From an uncultured Selenomonadales bacterium (lineage in GTDB: Bacteria; Bacillota; Negativicutes; Acidaminococcales; Acidaminococcaceae), in the NCBI GenBank assembly GCA_900315805.1, contig ONAN01000003.1, forward strand, positions 1-64,000: a DNA stretch of 64,000 bases, given 5' to 3'. A program made the translations under genes and the position numbers. Below, piece by piece: positions 28,150 through 36,325 of the stretch. Within the stretch, counting starts at the first letter, position 1, and each line of letters opens with the position of its first letter. Below the pieces are notes generated by a model. That model searched no databases. It was not told the DNA's origin and was given only the letters and a program-made list of their open reading frames with translations.

Positions 28150-29487
28150 TCACAGGGCGAAGACCTGCTTCCGTTTGTGCCAGAGGAAGAACGCCACCAT
28201 CACCATGGCCATGAACTCGGCCACGACGATGGAATACCAGATGCCGGACATGCCCAGCAGCAGGGGCAGCACGAAGACGGACGCGGTCTCGAAGACGAAG
28301 GTCCGCAGGAACGAGATGAGCGCCGACGTGAGGCCGTCGTTCAGGGCTGTGAAGAAGCTGGACCCGTAAATGGCGAAGCCCATGAAGAGGAAGGACAGGG
28401 CGAACTTGCGGAATCCGTCCACGGACAGCTGCAGCAGCGCTTCGTCATAGCCGACGAAGATCATGGCGAGCGGCCGGGCGGACAGTTCGGCGAAGCAGGT
28501 CATGCAGACGCCCAGGACGGCGATGATGACCAGGCTTTTGCGGAACACGCTGCGCACTTCGGCGAAATCGCCGGCCCCATCGTGAAAGCCCGTGATGGGG
28601 GCCGTCCCGACGGAGTAGCCTACATAGGCTGCCGCAAAAATCATGCTGATGTACATCATGAACCCGTAGGCCGCGACACCGGCTTCGCCAATGTAGCGCA
28701 GCAGCTGGAAGTTGTACACCGTGCTGACGAAGCTCATGGTCACGCTGCCGACGAATTCCGACGACCCGTTCGTCACAGCCTTCCACACGGCCGGAAGCAC
28801 GAAGTGCGTCCGCCCCAGCCGTAAGATGCTGCTGTTCGGGCGGGCGAAATAAATCAGGGGAATGAGGCCGCCGGTTATTTCGCTGGCGGCCGTCGCCACG
28901 GCGGCACCGGCCAGCTTGTATTCCTGCGGCAGGCCGATGACGAGGACGGCGTCGAGGACGACGTTGGTCAGACCGGCGCAGGTGGTGACGAAGAGGCCCA
29001 GGTTCGGTTTGCCTGCCGTGGCGAAGAAGCTCTGGAAAAAGATCTGCAGGGCGTAAAGGGGCAGCGCGCAGAGGATGATGCGTCCGTATTGCACGCTGTC
29101 GCGCAGCAGGGCCCCGTCGGCGCCGAGGAAACGGGCGATGGGTTCCATGAGGAAAAAGCCGCACAGGGACAGGAGGATGCCCGTCACGGCGGTGGTGGCG
29201 GTGAAGAGGGAAAAACGGCGGTTGGCCCGGGCCCGCCGGCCTTCGCCGAGGGTGATGGCCACGATGGCCGATCCGCCTGTACCGAACATGATGCCCGTCG
29301 TCCCGAGCAGCATGAGGATGGGGATGACGAGGTTGACGGCGGCGAAGGCCGTCTCGCCGGCAAAATTGGACACGAAGAACCCGTCGACGATGGTGTAGAC
29401 CGAGGTGACGAGCATCATGACGATGGACGGGATGGCGAAACGGAGCAGCCGGCCGTAGGTGAAATGCTGGGAAAATTTAATATCCAA
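28150..29487 (-). CDS. MATE-family multidrug efflux transporter
   Basis: A 445-residue inner-membrane antiporter with about 12 hydrophobic segments in two related halves. The first helices (FAIPSIVMMLVTSVYTIVDGFFVSNFAGETAFAAVNLVIP) match the MATE pattern, and GTGGSAIVAITLGEGRRARANR near residues 65-86 is the conserved loop after the second helix. The likely role is Na+- or H+-driven export of cationic compounds. It follows a MarR regulator gene by 34 bases on the same strand, so the two should be co-transcribed and drug-responsive. Confidence 0.93.
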   Translation of the reverse strand: MDIKFSQHFTYGRLLRFAIPSIVMMLVTSVYTIVDGFFVSNFAGETAFAAVNLVIPILMLLGTTGIMFGTGGSAIVAITLGEGRRARANRRFSLFTATTAVTGILLSLCGFFLMEPIARFLGADGALLRDSVQYGRIILCALPLYALQIFFQSFFATAGKPNLGLFVTTCAGLTNVVLDAVLVIGLPQEYKLAGAAVATAASEITGGLIPLIYFARPNSSILRLGRTHFVLPAVWKAVTNGSSEFVGSVTMSFVSTVYNFQLLRYIGEAGVAAYGFMMYISMIFAAAYVGYSVGTAPITGFHDGAGDFAEVRSVFRKSLVIIAVLGVCMTCFAELSARPLAMIFVGYDEALLQLSVDGFRKFALSFLFMGFAIYGSSFFTALNDGLTSALISFLRTFVFETASVFVLPLLLGMSGIWYSIVVAEFMAMVMVAFFLWHKRKQVFAL

Positions 29488-29521
29488 GGGGATATCCTTT
29501 CCGGCCTGCCATAAGGCCGTA

Positions 29522-29956
29522 TCAGAGTTTCCGGACCCTGTCGCGCAGGCAGTCCCGGTATTTTTTCAGGAGCTGCAGATACTGGCGGCACTCCTCTGCG
29601 GACCACGAGGCGAGCAGGTCCTGTTCCATGTTGTACAGCCGGCCCGCCGTCTGCTGCATGTAGATGGCGCCCGCTTCCGTCAGGTAGATGTTCTTGCCCC
29701 GCCCCGTGCCGTTGCCCTTCAGGAACACGATGCCTTCGCGTTCGAGCTTGCGGACGGCGGAATTGATGGTCTGCTTGCTGATGCCCGACTGTTGGCAGAC
29801 CGAGCGGAGAGGACAGCCGTCGCCGAAATCCCGCAGGGCGTAGAGGACGGCGAGGGCGCTGTCCGACAAATGCAGGCGCAGGGCCGCCTGGTGGTACGCG
29901 GCGCCGATGTCCGCCAGCACGAAATTGAGTTGATGCAGATTGGTGGAAGAATCCAT
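29522..29956 (-). CDS. MarR-family transcriptional regulator
   Basis: A 144-residue winged-helix regulator. The recognition region CQQSGISKQTINSAVRKLEREGIVFLKG lies at about residues 56-83, followed by a basic wing with GRGKNIYLTEAG. I chose the ATG at 29956, preceded on the reverse strand by GGAGG with 5 bases spacing; a longer start at 29974 is in frame. It lies directly upstream of the MATE gene it probably controls, and its promoter contains two repeated palindromes. Confidence 0.92.
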   Translation of the reverse strand: MDSSTNLHQLNFVLADIGAAYHQAALRLHLSDSALAVLYALRDFGDGCPLRSVCQQSGISKQTINSAVRKLEREGIVFLKGNGTGRGKNIYLTEAGAIYMQQTAGRLYNMEQDLLASWSAEECRQYLQLLKKYRDCLRDRVRKL

Positions 29957-29976
29957 AGCAGCCTCCTGTAACATTA

Positions 29977-30017
29977 AGTATGATTTCGTACTATAGCATA
30001 GTATGAAATCGTACTAT
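29977..30017 (-). promoter_or_regulatory. Duplicated operator and promoter of the reverse-strand MarR-MATE unit
   Basis: Two 18-base sites, AGTATGATTTCGTACTAT (29977-29994) and AGTATGAAATCGTACTAT (30000-30017), start 23 bases apart and differ at two positions; each is nearly palindromic. The reverse-strand promoter, TTGACA (30018-30023) and TATGCT (29995-30000) with 17-base spacing, has one site between its boxes and the other just downstream. This is a textbook repressor layout. Confidence 0.8.
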
Positions 30018-30029
30018 TGTCAAAATAGT

Positions 30030-30070
30030 ATAGCATGCTATTGACTTATTTTCCGTTCGCATGCTATTAT
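30030..30070 (+). promoter_or_regulatory. Promoter and operator of the forward-strand MarR-MATE unit
   Basis: TTGACT (30041-30046) and TATTAT (30065-30070) with 18-base spacing. The perfect palindrome ATAGCATGCTAT (30030-30041) abuts the -35 box, and the element GCATGCTATT recurs at 30033-30042 and 30059-30068, overlapping both promoter boxes. Confidence 0.75.
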
Positions 30071-30109
30071 TAGACGATGTCACTTAGCATAACGGGAGGC
30101 AATGCATCC

Positions 30110-30544
30110 ATGAGAGCAAAAAATATGGCGGGTTCCCTGATCAAGCAGATCAACGAAGCGTTGGAGCGCAGGGCGAACCGCGATTTGAAACGCATAGGGA
30201 TCACCTTGTCCCAGCTGAGCGTCCTGCTGCTGCTGGAAGACGCCCCGCACGGGACCATGACGCTGAAGGAGCTGGAACGCCGGCTCTGCTGCGCCCAGTC
30301 GACGACCCACGGCCTGGTTACGCGCCTCAGTATCAAGGAACTCGTGGAGAGCCGCGAGGACCCCGACGACGGCCGCATCCGGATCATCACGCTGACGCCG
30401 CAGGGCTTTCAATGCTGTGAGGCGGCAGGGCAGCAGATCCGCGCGGTGGAAGAGGAACTGCTCTCGTCGCTGCGGCCGGAGGACCGCCCCGTGTTCGTGC
30501 GCTGCCTGAAGCAGGTGAAGGAACACCTGATTCCCAAGGACTGA
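30110..30544 (+). CDS. MarR-family transcriptional regulator
   Basis: A 144-residue regulator unlike the divergent one in sequence. The helix-turn-helix and wing span about residues 47-85, with the MarR signature KELVESREDPDDGRIRIITLTPQG near 74-97. I chose the ATG at 30110, preceded by GGGAGG; an in-frame ATG at 30077 lies before that site. A MATE exporter gene follows by 77 bases on the same strand. Confidence 0.92.
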   Translation: MRAKNMAGSLIKQINEALERRANRDLKRIGITLSQLSVLLLLEDAPHGTMTLKELERRLCCAQSTTHGLVTRLSIKELVESREDPDDGRIRIITLTPQGFQCCEAAGQQIRAVEEELLSSLRPEDRPVFVRCLKQVKEHLIPKD

Positions 30545-30621
30545 AGCGCCATTCCCGCCCCGGGCGGGAATTTTTTTGAAAAAATCAATCGCATACGATG
30601 GAATGGAAAGAGGGTGCAGCG

Positions 30622-31983
30622 ATGGGACAGAAAGGGAACAAGACGGACGGGCTGGAAATCTTCCACTCCGCCCCCGTGCCGGAGGCCGTCATCAAAAACG
30701 CCGTCCCGTCCATGGCGGCCATGCTGATGGTCCTGGTCTACAACCTGGCGGACACGTTCTTCATCGGCCAGACGCACGACGCACTGCAGATGTCCGCCGT
30801 GTCCCTCGCCACGCCGGCGTTCCTGCTCCTCATGTCCCTGGGCCAGGTCTTCGGCATCGGCGGCATGTCGGTCATTGCCCGCGCCATGGGCGAAGGGCGG
30901 CAGGATTATGCCCGCCAGGTCTGCGCCTTCTGTATGTGGGCCTGCATCGTGACGGGCGTCGTGTCGGGCGGGGCGGTCCTCTTCTTCATGGACGACCTGC
31001 TGCACTGGCTGGGAGCCAGCCCCGACACGTTCGACATGGCGCGGTCCTACCTGGCCATCGTCTTCTCCGGCTGCCCTCTCGGACTGATCTCCGTCTGCTA
31101 CGGCAACATCATCCGCGCCGAAGGGCAGGCCAACATGGCCATGGCGGGACAGGTGATCGGGAACGCGTTGAACATCATCCTGGACCCGGTCTTCATCCTG
31201 TACCTGGATATGAATGTGGCTGGTGCCGCCATCGCCACGCTCATCGGCAATTTTGTGGCGGCGGCGTACTACGTCGGATACTTCCTGTGCGGCAAATCCC
31301 TGCTGAGCATCCACCCTCGCGATGTGTCCCTGCGGAACGGGATTCCGGCCGCCGTCTTCAGCATCGGCGTGCCCGCCGCCCTGGGCTCCGTCTGCATGAG
31401 TTTTTCCCAGATTGTGGCCAACGCCCGCCTGGCCGCCTACAATGACATGGCCCTGGCCGGGTACGGCGTGGCCGCCAAAGTGAACATGGTGACGAGCGTC
31501 GTCTGCATCGGCCTGGGGCAGGGCGTGCAGCCCCTGCTGGGCTACTGCCTCGGCGCCCGCCTGAAGGACCGCTTCCGGCGCATCCTGCGCTTTTCCTTCG
31601 TGTCCGGGCTGCTGCTGAGCATCGTCCTGACGGCCCTGTGCTACGTGTTCACCGGGCCCCTGGTGCGGGTCTTCATCACGGACCCCGACGCCTTCGGGTA
31701 CGGTACCACCTTCGTGCGGATCATGCTCACGACCAGCTGCCTCTTCGGCGCCTATTACGTGCTGCTCAGCACGCTCCAGGCCGTGGATGCGGCGACGGAA
31801 GCCCTCGTCCTGAACCTGAGCCGCCAGGGGTTCATCTTTTTGCCGGCCCTCTTCCTCCTGGAACATCTTATCGGCATCACGGGCATCGTCTGGGCCCAGC
31901 CGGCGGCCGATCTGCTCTCCCTTTTGCTGGCGGCGGTGCTGGCCGCACACCGGCTGCGGAAATTGGAAATTGAGTTTCTCTGA
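30622..31983 (+). CDS. MATE-family multidrug efflux transporter
   Basis: A 453-residue exporter with about 12 membrane segments. It begins with a short polar N-terminus and helices with the MATE pattern NAVPSMAAMLMVLVYNLADTFFIG, then FGIGGMSVIARAMGEGRQDYARQ near residues 75-97. It is only distantly similar to the divergent exporter at 28150. GAGGG lies 6 bases before the ATG at 30622; an in-frame ATG at 30598 lacks a good site. It is probably controlled by the MarR gene just upstream. Confidence 0.93.
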   Translation: MGQKGNKTDGLEIFHSAPVPEAVIKNAVPSMAAMLMVLVYNLADTFFIGQTHDALQMSAVSLATPAFLLLMSLGQVFGIGGMSVIARAMGEGRQDYARQVCAFCMWACIVTGVVSGGAVLFFMDDLLHWLGASPDTFDMARSYLAIVFSGCPLGLISVCYGNIIRAEGQANMAMAGQVIGNALNIILDPVFILYLDMNVAGAAIATLIGNFVAAAYYVGYFLCGKSLLSIHPRDVSLRNGIPAAVFSIGVPAALGSVCMSFSQIVANARLAAYNDMALAGYGVAAKVNMVTSVVCIGLGQGVQPLLGYCLGARLKDRFRRILRFSFVSGLLLSIVLTALCYVFTGPLVRVFITDPDAFGYGTTFVRIMLTTSCLFGAYYVLLSTLQAVDAATEALVLNLSRQGFIFLPALFLLEHLIGITGIVWAQPAADLLSLLLAAVLAAHRLRKLEIEFL

Positions 31984-31998
31984 CTTTTCCGCTATAAT
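31970..31998 (+). promoter_or_regulatory. Promoter of the YbjN-like gene
   Basis: TTGAGT (31970-31975, within the end of the MATE gene) and a perfect TATAAT (31993-31998) with 17-base spacing. Confidence 0.7.
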
Positions 31999-32057
31999 GA
32001 GTAATGGTAATGTGTATCTACGGGCGGGCCAGATCCGTTGTTTAAGGAGGAGTTGTC

Positions 32058-32483
32058 ATGAACAAGAAAGCAGAACAGTTGCAGAAATTCTTTGAAGAGC
32101 AGAAAATCACGGGCTTTCAGGTCCACGAACTGCAGGATGACGAACATTCCGTCGTCTTCAATTCCAACCTGGTTGTCGATGGGAATCAGCTGCCCTTCGG
32201 CATCCGCATCACCGATACGGCCATCAACCAGATTCAGATCCGCGTGGCCGAAAACGTGCCCGACGACAAAATGCAGGCCGTCCTGGAACTGATTAACAAA
32301 TACAACCGCAATTTCAAGGTTTCCCGCTTCCATGTCGCCCCGAACAAGGAGCTGGTCATGGAAATCTGGCCTGTGGACAAGCCCGATGAGCTGGACGGTT
32401 CGCGCTATACCTTCTTTATCAGCATCATCCAGCAGCAGCTGGCCGGCTGCTATAAGGAAATCATGAAGACCCTCTGGGACTGA
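32058..32483 (+). CDS. YbjN-domain protein
   Basis: A 141-residue soluble protein resembling the YbjN family, whose fold is like type III secretion chaperones: an N-terminal helix, a sheet with FNSNLVVDGNQLPFGIRITDTAINQIQIRVAENVP, and a C-terminal helix ending in YKEIMKTLWD. The biochemical role of the family is unknown; in enteric bacteria YbjN affects stress responses and motility. A strong AAGGAGGAG site precedes the ATG. A flavin reductase gene follows by 57 bases and is probably co-transcribed. Confidence 0.7.
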   Translation: MNKKAEQLQKFFEEQKITGFQVHELQDDEHSVVFNSNLVVDGNQLPFGIRITDTAINQIQIRVAENVPDDKMQAVLELINKYNRNFKVSRFHVAPNKELVMEIWPVDKPDELDGSRYTFFISIIQQQLAGCYKEIMKTLWD

Positions 32484-32540
32484 GTCCCCGGATTTGTCCG
32501 GTACGATGGCCGGGTTCCGCCGGCCGGAAAGGATAGCATC

Positions 32541-33104
32541 ATGCGCAAAGATTTCGGACCCCAGACCTGGATCCTGCCCATGCCGGTCCTCGTCATCGCC
32601 ACGTACGGCGACGACGGCACGGCCGATGTCATGCCCGCCGCCTGGGGAACCATTTACGACTATGGCAAGATCCTGATTGCCCTGGCCATGGACCACAAGA
32701 CGGTCAAGAACCTGAAAAAGACGAAGGCCTTTACGGTCAGCGTGGCCACGAAGGACCAGCTGGAAGCCATCGATTACGCCGGTATCGTGTCGGGCAACAA
32801 CACGCCGGACAAGATGGAACGCACGGGCTTCACCCTGGAAAAATCCAAATTCGTGAACGCGCCCCTCATCCAGGAACTGCCGGTGACGCTGGAATGCGAA
32901 CTGCAGGAAATCACGTCGGACGATTGTGCCGTCATCGGCAAAATCGTCAACGCCTCCGCCGAGGAAAGCGTCCTCGACGAATCGGGCAAACCGGATCTTG
33001 GCAAAGTGCAGCCCGTCGTCTTCGACAGCGTCAAGAACGAATACTACGCCCTGGGCGATGTGGTGGGCAAGGCCTTCCGGACGGGCGCCGGTCGGAAAGG
33101 GTGA
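32541..33104 (+). CDS. Flavin reductase-like FMN-binding protein
   Basis: A 187-residue protein of the flavin reductase-like family (split beta-barrel). The N-terminal LPMPVLVIATYGDDGTADVMPAAWGT segment and the TVSVATKDQLEAIDYAGIVSGNN segment with the conserved G-x2-S-G run are typical of FMN-binding members that contain flavin tightly. The reaction is not known; anaerobes carry several such proteins with roles in oxidative defence or electron transfer. It is followed by a strong terminator. Confidence 0.85.
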   Translation: MRKDFGPQTWILPMPVLVIATYGDDGTADVMPAAWGTIYDYGKILIALAMDHKTVKNLKKTKAFTVSVATKDQLEAIDYAGIVSGNNTPDKMERTGFTLEKSKFVNAPLIQELPVTLECELQEITSDDCAVIGKIVNASAEESVLDESGKPDLGKVQPVVFDSVKNEYYALGDVVGKAFRTGAGRKG

Positions 33105-33160
33105 GAAGCCGCTGTTCTCCCTCTTCCGAAAACTTAAAATCAGATAAACCGTATACGGAA

Positions 33161-33197
33161 AACGCATTGGATTCTTCGGAATCCGGTGCGTTTTTTT
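33161..33197 (+). terminator. Terminator after the flavin reductase gene
   Basis: A 14-bp stem (two wobbles) closed by a TTCG tetraloop and followed by at least six T. Confidence 0.93.
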
Positions 33198-33253
33198 CAT
33201 TTTCTCAATCTGCCTGTTATTCCATTTTGGAATACGGAGTTTCGATAAAGCGT

Positions 33254-33282
33254 TTGTAAGGGTATGACAATATTGTTATAAT
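33254..33282 (+). promoter_or_regulatory. Promoter of the FecBCD-NifDK-like operon with overlapping palindrome
   Basis: TTGTAA (33254-33259) and TATAAT (33277-33282) with 17-base spacing. An 18-base near-palindrome, TATGACAATATTGTTATA (33263-33280), fills the spacer and overlaps the -10 box. A second inverted repeat, ATTCCA-TTT-TGGAAT, lies upstream at 33219-33233. This fits control by a metal-responsive repressor such as Fur, but the site is not a clear Fur-box match. Confidence 0.65.
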
Positions 33283-33364
33283 AAATTTAATGCAATATAA
33301 TCTTAATAGCATTAATATTTCATTTAAGAAATTATACGGTTGTGTAGGAAGGGAGAGAACGCAG

Positions 33365-34492
33365 ATGACGATTTGGAAAAAAGTCACGGCTGCCGTAGCC
33401 ATGGCGGGACTGGTCGCGTCCTTCGCACTGACAGGCTGTGGCGGAACGCAAAAGAAAGACACGGCAGCGGCACAGAAAACCCAGGTCATTACCGATGTCA
33501 AGGGAAATCAGGTGACCGTCCCCAAGGACTTGAAAAAACTGGCTGTGGTCCCGCTGCCCTGGGCCTCCGTCGTGTATGCCCTGGATGGCAGTTCGGAACG
33601 GATTGCGGCCATCCATCCCGGTGCCATGAGCGCCTATAAGGGCAGTTTCTTCACTAAAGTGGATCCCCATTTTGGAAAACTGGACAGCAAACTCGTCAAC
33701 CAGAACTTCACCCCCAATGTGGAGGGAATGGCCCAAGCCGGTGTACAGGCCTGCCTGGTCTGGCAGTATCAGGATAAGGACGCGGCCAAACTGAAACAGG
33801 CCGGCATCGCGCCTGTCATGATCTATAACGATACCATCGAGAATCTGAAGAAGAGTTTCCGCATCGTCGGGAAACTGTTGGGAAAAGAGGACCGGGCGGA
33901 AAAAGTGATCCAGTATTACGACCAGTCCTATAATTCCATCCTGAAACATAAGGACGAGGTCGCCAAGGCAAAGAAGCCGATGATTCTCTTCCTGCGCAAT
34001 TCCAAACTGCGCCTGCAGGGCAACGACAACTTCATGTTCGAAGCCATCAAAATCGGCGGCGGCCGGAACCCGATCGACCAGTCGGCTATGACCAACCCGA
34101 ACAGTAATAAGGAGCTGCCGATGGAAGAAATCTACAAGCTCAATCCGGATATCATCTTCCTGAGCAACTTCGATAAATTCGTCCCGGACGATCTGTATCA
34201 AAACCGCATTCCCGGCCAGGACTGGAGCACCATCAAGGCCGTGAAGGAACATCGTGTCTACAAGGTTCCCAAAGGCATTTACCGCTGGGACGCCCCGGGC
34301 GTGGAAACCCCGCTGATGATGCGTTGGATGGCCTATATGATGCAGCCGGAAATTTTCAAGGACATCGATATCCGCAAAGAAACGAAAGCGTTCTATAAGG
34401 ATTTCATTCATTACGACGCATCCGACGAAGATTTGAAGCAGATTTTCGCGGATGAGGCAAATCACAACAGTGTGTTTCCAGGTGCAAAATGA
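33365..34492 (+). CDS. ABC transporter substrate-binding lipoprotein (FecB/BtuF type)
   Basis: A 375-residue class III binding protein. The ATG at 33365 follows GGAAGGGAG; the signal peptide ends in the lipobox A-L-T-G-C near residues 19-23. The mature protein has the family layout: KKLAVVPLPWASVVYALDGSSERIAAIHP at the N-terminal lobe, a long helix linker, and the C-terminal lobe with ELPMEEIYKLNPDIIFLSN. These proteins carry ferric siderophores, haem, cobalamin or molybdate. Its stop overlaps the permease start, and the unusual downstream NifDK-like gene suggests a metal complex or tetrapyrrole ligand. Confidence 0.92.
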   Translation: MTIWKKVTAAVAMAGLVASFALTGCGGTQKKDTAAAQKTQVITDVKGNQVTVPKDLKKLAVVPLPWASVVYALDGSSERIAAIHPGAMSAYKGSFFTKVDPHFGKLDSKLVNQNFTPNVEGMAQAGVQACLVWQYQDKDAAKLKQAGIAPVMIYNDTIENLKKSFRIVGKLLGKEDRAEKVIQYYDQSYNSILKHKDEVAKAKKPMILFLRNSKLRLQGNDNFMFEAIKIGGGRNPIDQSAMTNPNSNKELPMEEIYKLNPDIIFLSNFDKFVPDDLYQNRIPGQDWSTIKAVKEHRVYKVPKGIYRWDAPGVETPLMMRWMAYMMQPEIFKDIDIRKETKAFYKDFIHYDASDEDLKQIFADEANHNSVFPGAK

Positions 34493-35529
34493 AACGGTTT
34501 GAATGGTATAAAGAACTGACATCAGGCGGCTACGGGGCAACACTGGCGGCCTTCCTCGTCCTGTTGTTCCTGGCCATGGTGATCGGTATCAGCGCGGGCC
34601 GTTACTATATCGAACCCGCTGATGTGGTGAAAATCCTTGCGGCCCCCTTTATGACACTGGAACAGACCTGGCCGGACCAGGCGGCGAGCATCATCTATTC
34701 GCTCCGCCTGCCCCGCGTGATTGCTGCCATGATGATAGGCGCCGCGCTCGCCCTTTCCGGAACGGCCTACCAGAGCGTCTTTAAGAATCCCCTGGTCGCG
34801 CCGGATATGCTGGGCGTTTCTTCCGGTGCCTGTGTCGGGGCGGCCGTCTGCATCCTCCTGGGCCTGAACCAGGCAGGAATCCAGATCGGGGCCTTCGTCG
34901 GCGGCCTGGCCGCCGTTTCCTGCGCCGTGGCGATTCCGAAAATCATCGGAAAGAATTCCATCGTCATGCTGGTCCTTTCCGGCATCATTGTCGGCGGCCT
35001 GACGAGTTCCATCCTGGGTATCATCAAATATCTGGCGGACGCGGACACCCAGCTGCCGGCCATTACCTACTGGCAGCTTGGTTCCCTGACCAATGTCGTA
35101 TGGGACAACATCTTTTACAACGGGATTCCCATCGTCCTCTGCATCGTGTTCATGCTCCTCATCCGGTGGCGGCTCAATATCCTGACCCTGAGCGAGGAAG
35201 AAGTCCACATGCTCGGGCGCAATTCGGGCTGGCTCCGCTATGCCGTCATCCTCTGCGCCACCATCCTGACGGCCTGTTCCGTCTGCATAAGTGGAACCGT
35301 CGGCTGGATCGGACTGGTGATTCCTCATTTTTCCCGCATGCTGGTCGGGCCGGATAATCAGCGGATGCTGCCGCTGTCGGTTATTCTGGGGGCGCTGTTC
35401 CTTCTGGTAATAGACACCCTGTCCCGTGCCTCCATCAGCTCGGAAATTCCGCTCAGCATCCTGACCGGACTGGTAGGGGCGCCGTTCTACTTTTATTTAT
35501 TGCTTCGGCAGAGGTTGGATTTATCATGA
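34489..35529 (+). CDS. ABC transporter permease (FecCD/BtuC family)
   Basis: A 346-residue permease with about 10 membrane segments. It shows RLPRVIAAMMIGAALALSGTAYQSVFKNPLVAPDMLGVSSGA near residues 84-125 and GTVGWIGLVIPHFSRMLVGPDNQRMLP near 268-294, the classic FecCD signatures including the coupling helix for the ATPase. It overlaps its neighbours by 4 bases (ATGA) at both ends, so all three transporter genes are translationally coupled. Confidence 0.95.
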   Translation: MKRFEWYKELTSGGYGATLAAFLVLLFLAMVIGISAGRYYIEPADVVKILAAPFMTLEQTWPDQAASIIYSLRLPRVIAAMMIGAALALSGTAYQSVFKNPLVAPDMLGVSSGACVGAAVCILLGLNQAGIQIGAFVGGLAAVSCAVAIPKIIGKNSIVMLVLSGIIVGGLTSSILGIIKYLADADTQLPAITYWQLGSLTNVVWDNIFYNGIPIVLCIVFMLLIRWRLNILTLSEEEVHMLGRNSGWLRYAVILCATILTACSVCISGTVGWIGLVIPHFSRMLVGPDNQRMLPLSVILGALFLLVIDTLSRASISSEIPLSILTGLVGAPFYFYLLLRQRLDLS

Positions 35530-36314
35530 GACTGGTTGCAAAGGACTTATCGTTCACATACGACGGGGAACATTATCTGTGGAAAGATGTATCGCTGACC
35601 GTCCATAAAGGGGAAATCTTTTCCATCATGGGTGCAAACGGCTGCGGCAAATCCACGCTGATCAAAAGCCTGATCGGCTTTCTGCATCCGGAAACAGGAT
35701 CCGTCTTTCTGGAACTGGATGACGGCACGGTGCTCAATCCGGTGGACGATGCGAAGGAATATACGAAACATATCGGCTATGCCCCGCAGATGCAGGACTC
35801 ATCGTATTCCTACACCATACGGGATTACGTGGTCATGGGAAGGGCGGTCCATTTGGGACTGTTCTCCAAACCGGGGAAAAGGGACTACGAACTGACGGAC
35901 GAAGTGCTGCAGGAAATGCATCTGTATGAAATCCGTAACCAGTCCTTCAATACCCTGTCGGGCGGCCAGCAGAGACAGGCGGTCATCGCCCGTGCCATCG
36001 TCCAGCAGCCTGACCTGGTGGTGATGGACGAACCGACGAACCATCTGGATTACGGAAATCAGTACCGCGTCATTGAAATGATTGAGAAACTGGCCGCCCG
36101 GGGCATCTCCGTCGTTTTGACGACCCATATGCCGGACCAGGCCATGTATTTCGGCAGTATCTGCGGCATCATGCTGCATCAGCACCTGTATGTCGGGCAG
36201 GAAGCGGTCATCATTACGGAAAAGACACTGCGCGAGCTCTATGGCATTGATATCAAGATGATCCGCGTTCCGGGTGTCCGGCGCAGAATCTGCGTGGCAA
36301 ACCCCGAATGCTGA
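35526..36314 (+). CDS. ABC transporter ATP-binding protein (FecE/BtuD type)
   Basis: A 262-residue ATPase. Walker A is GANGCGKST near residues 36-44, the signature LSGGQQRQAVIARAI near 144-158, and Walker B VVMDEPTNHLD near 164-174. The tail after residue 220, ending in RRRICVANPEC with two cysteines, is longer and more Cys-rich than usual. Translation is coupled to the permease gene. The NifDK-like gene begins 11 bases downstream. Confidence 0.95.
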   Translation: MRLVAKDLSFTYDGEHYLWKDVSLTVHKGEIFSIMGANGCGKSTLIKSLIGFLHPETGSVFLELDDGTVLNPVDDAKEYTKHIGYAPQMQDSSYSYTIRDYVVMGRAVHLGLFSKPGKRDYELTDEVLQEMHLYEIRNQSFNTLSGGQQRQAVIARAIVQQPDLVVMDEPTNHLDYGNQYRVIEMIEKLAARGISVVLTTHMPDQAMYFGSICGIMLHQHLYVGQEAVIITEKTLRELYGIDIKMIRVPGVRRRICVANPEC

Positions 36315-36325
36315 AAGGAAAAGAT

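Noticed and set aside
29977-30017. Short repeat pair as the beginning of a CRISPR array
   Set aside because: There are only two copies, 23 bases apart, overlapping a promoter; they are operators.
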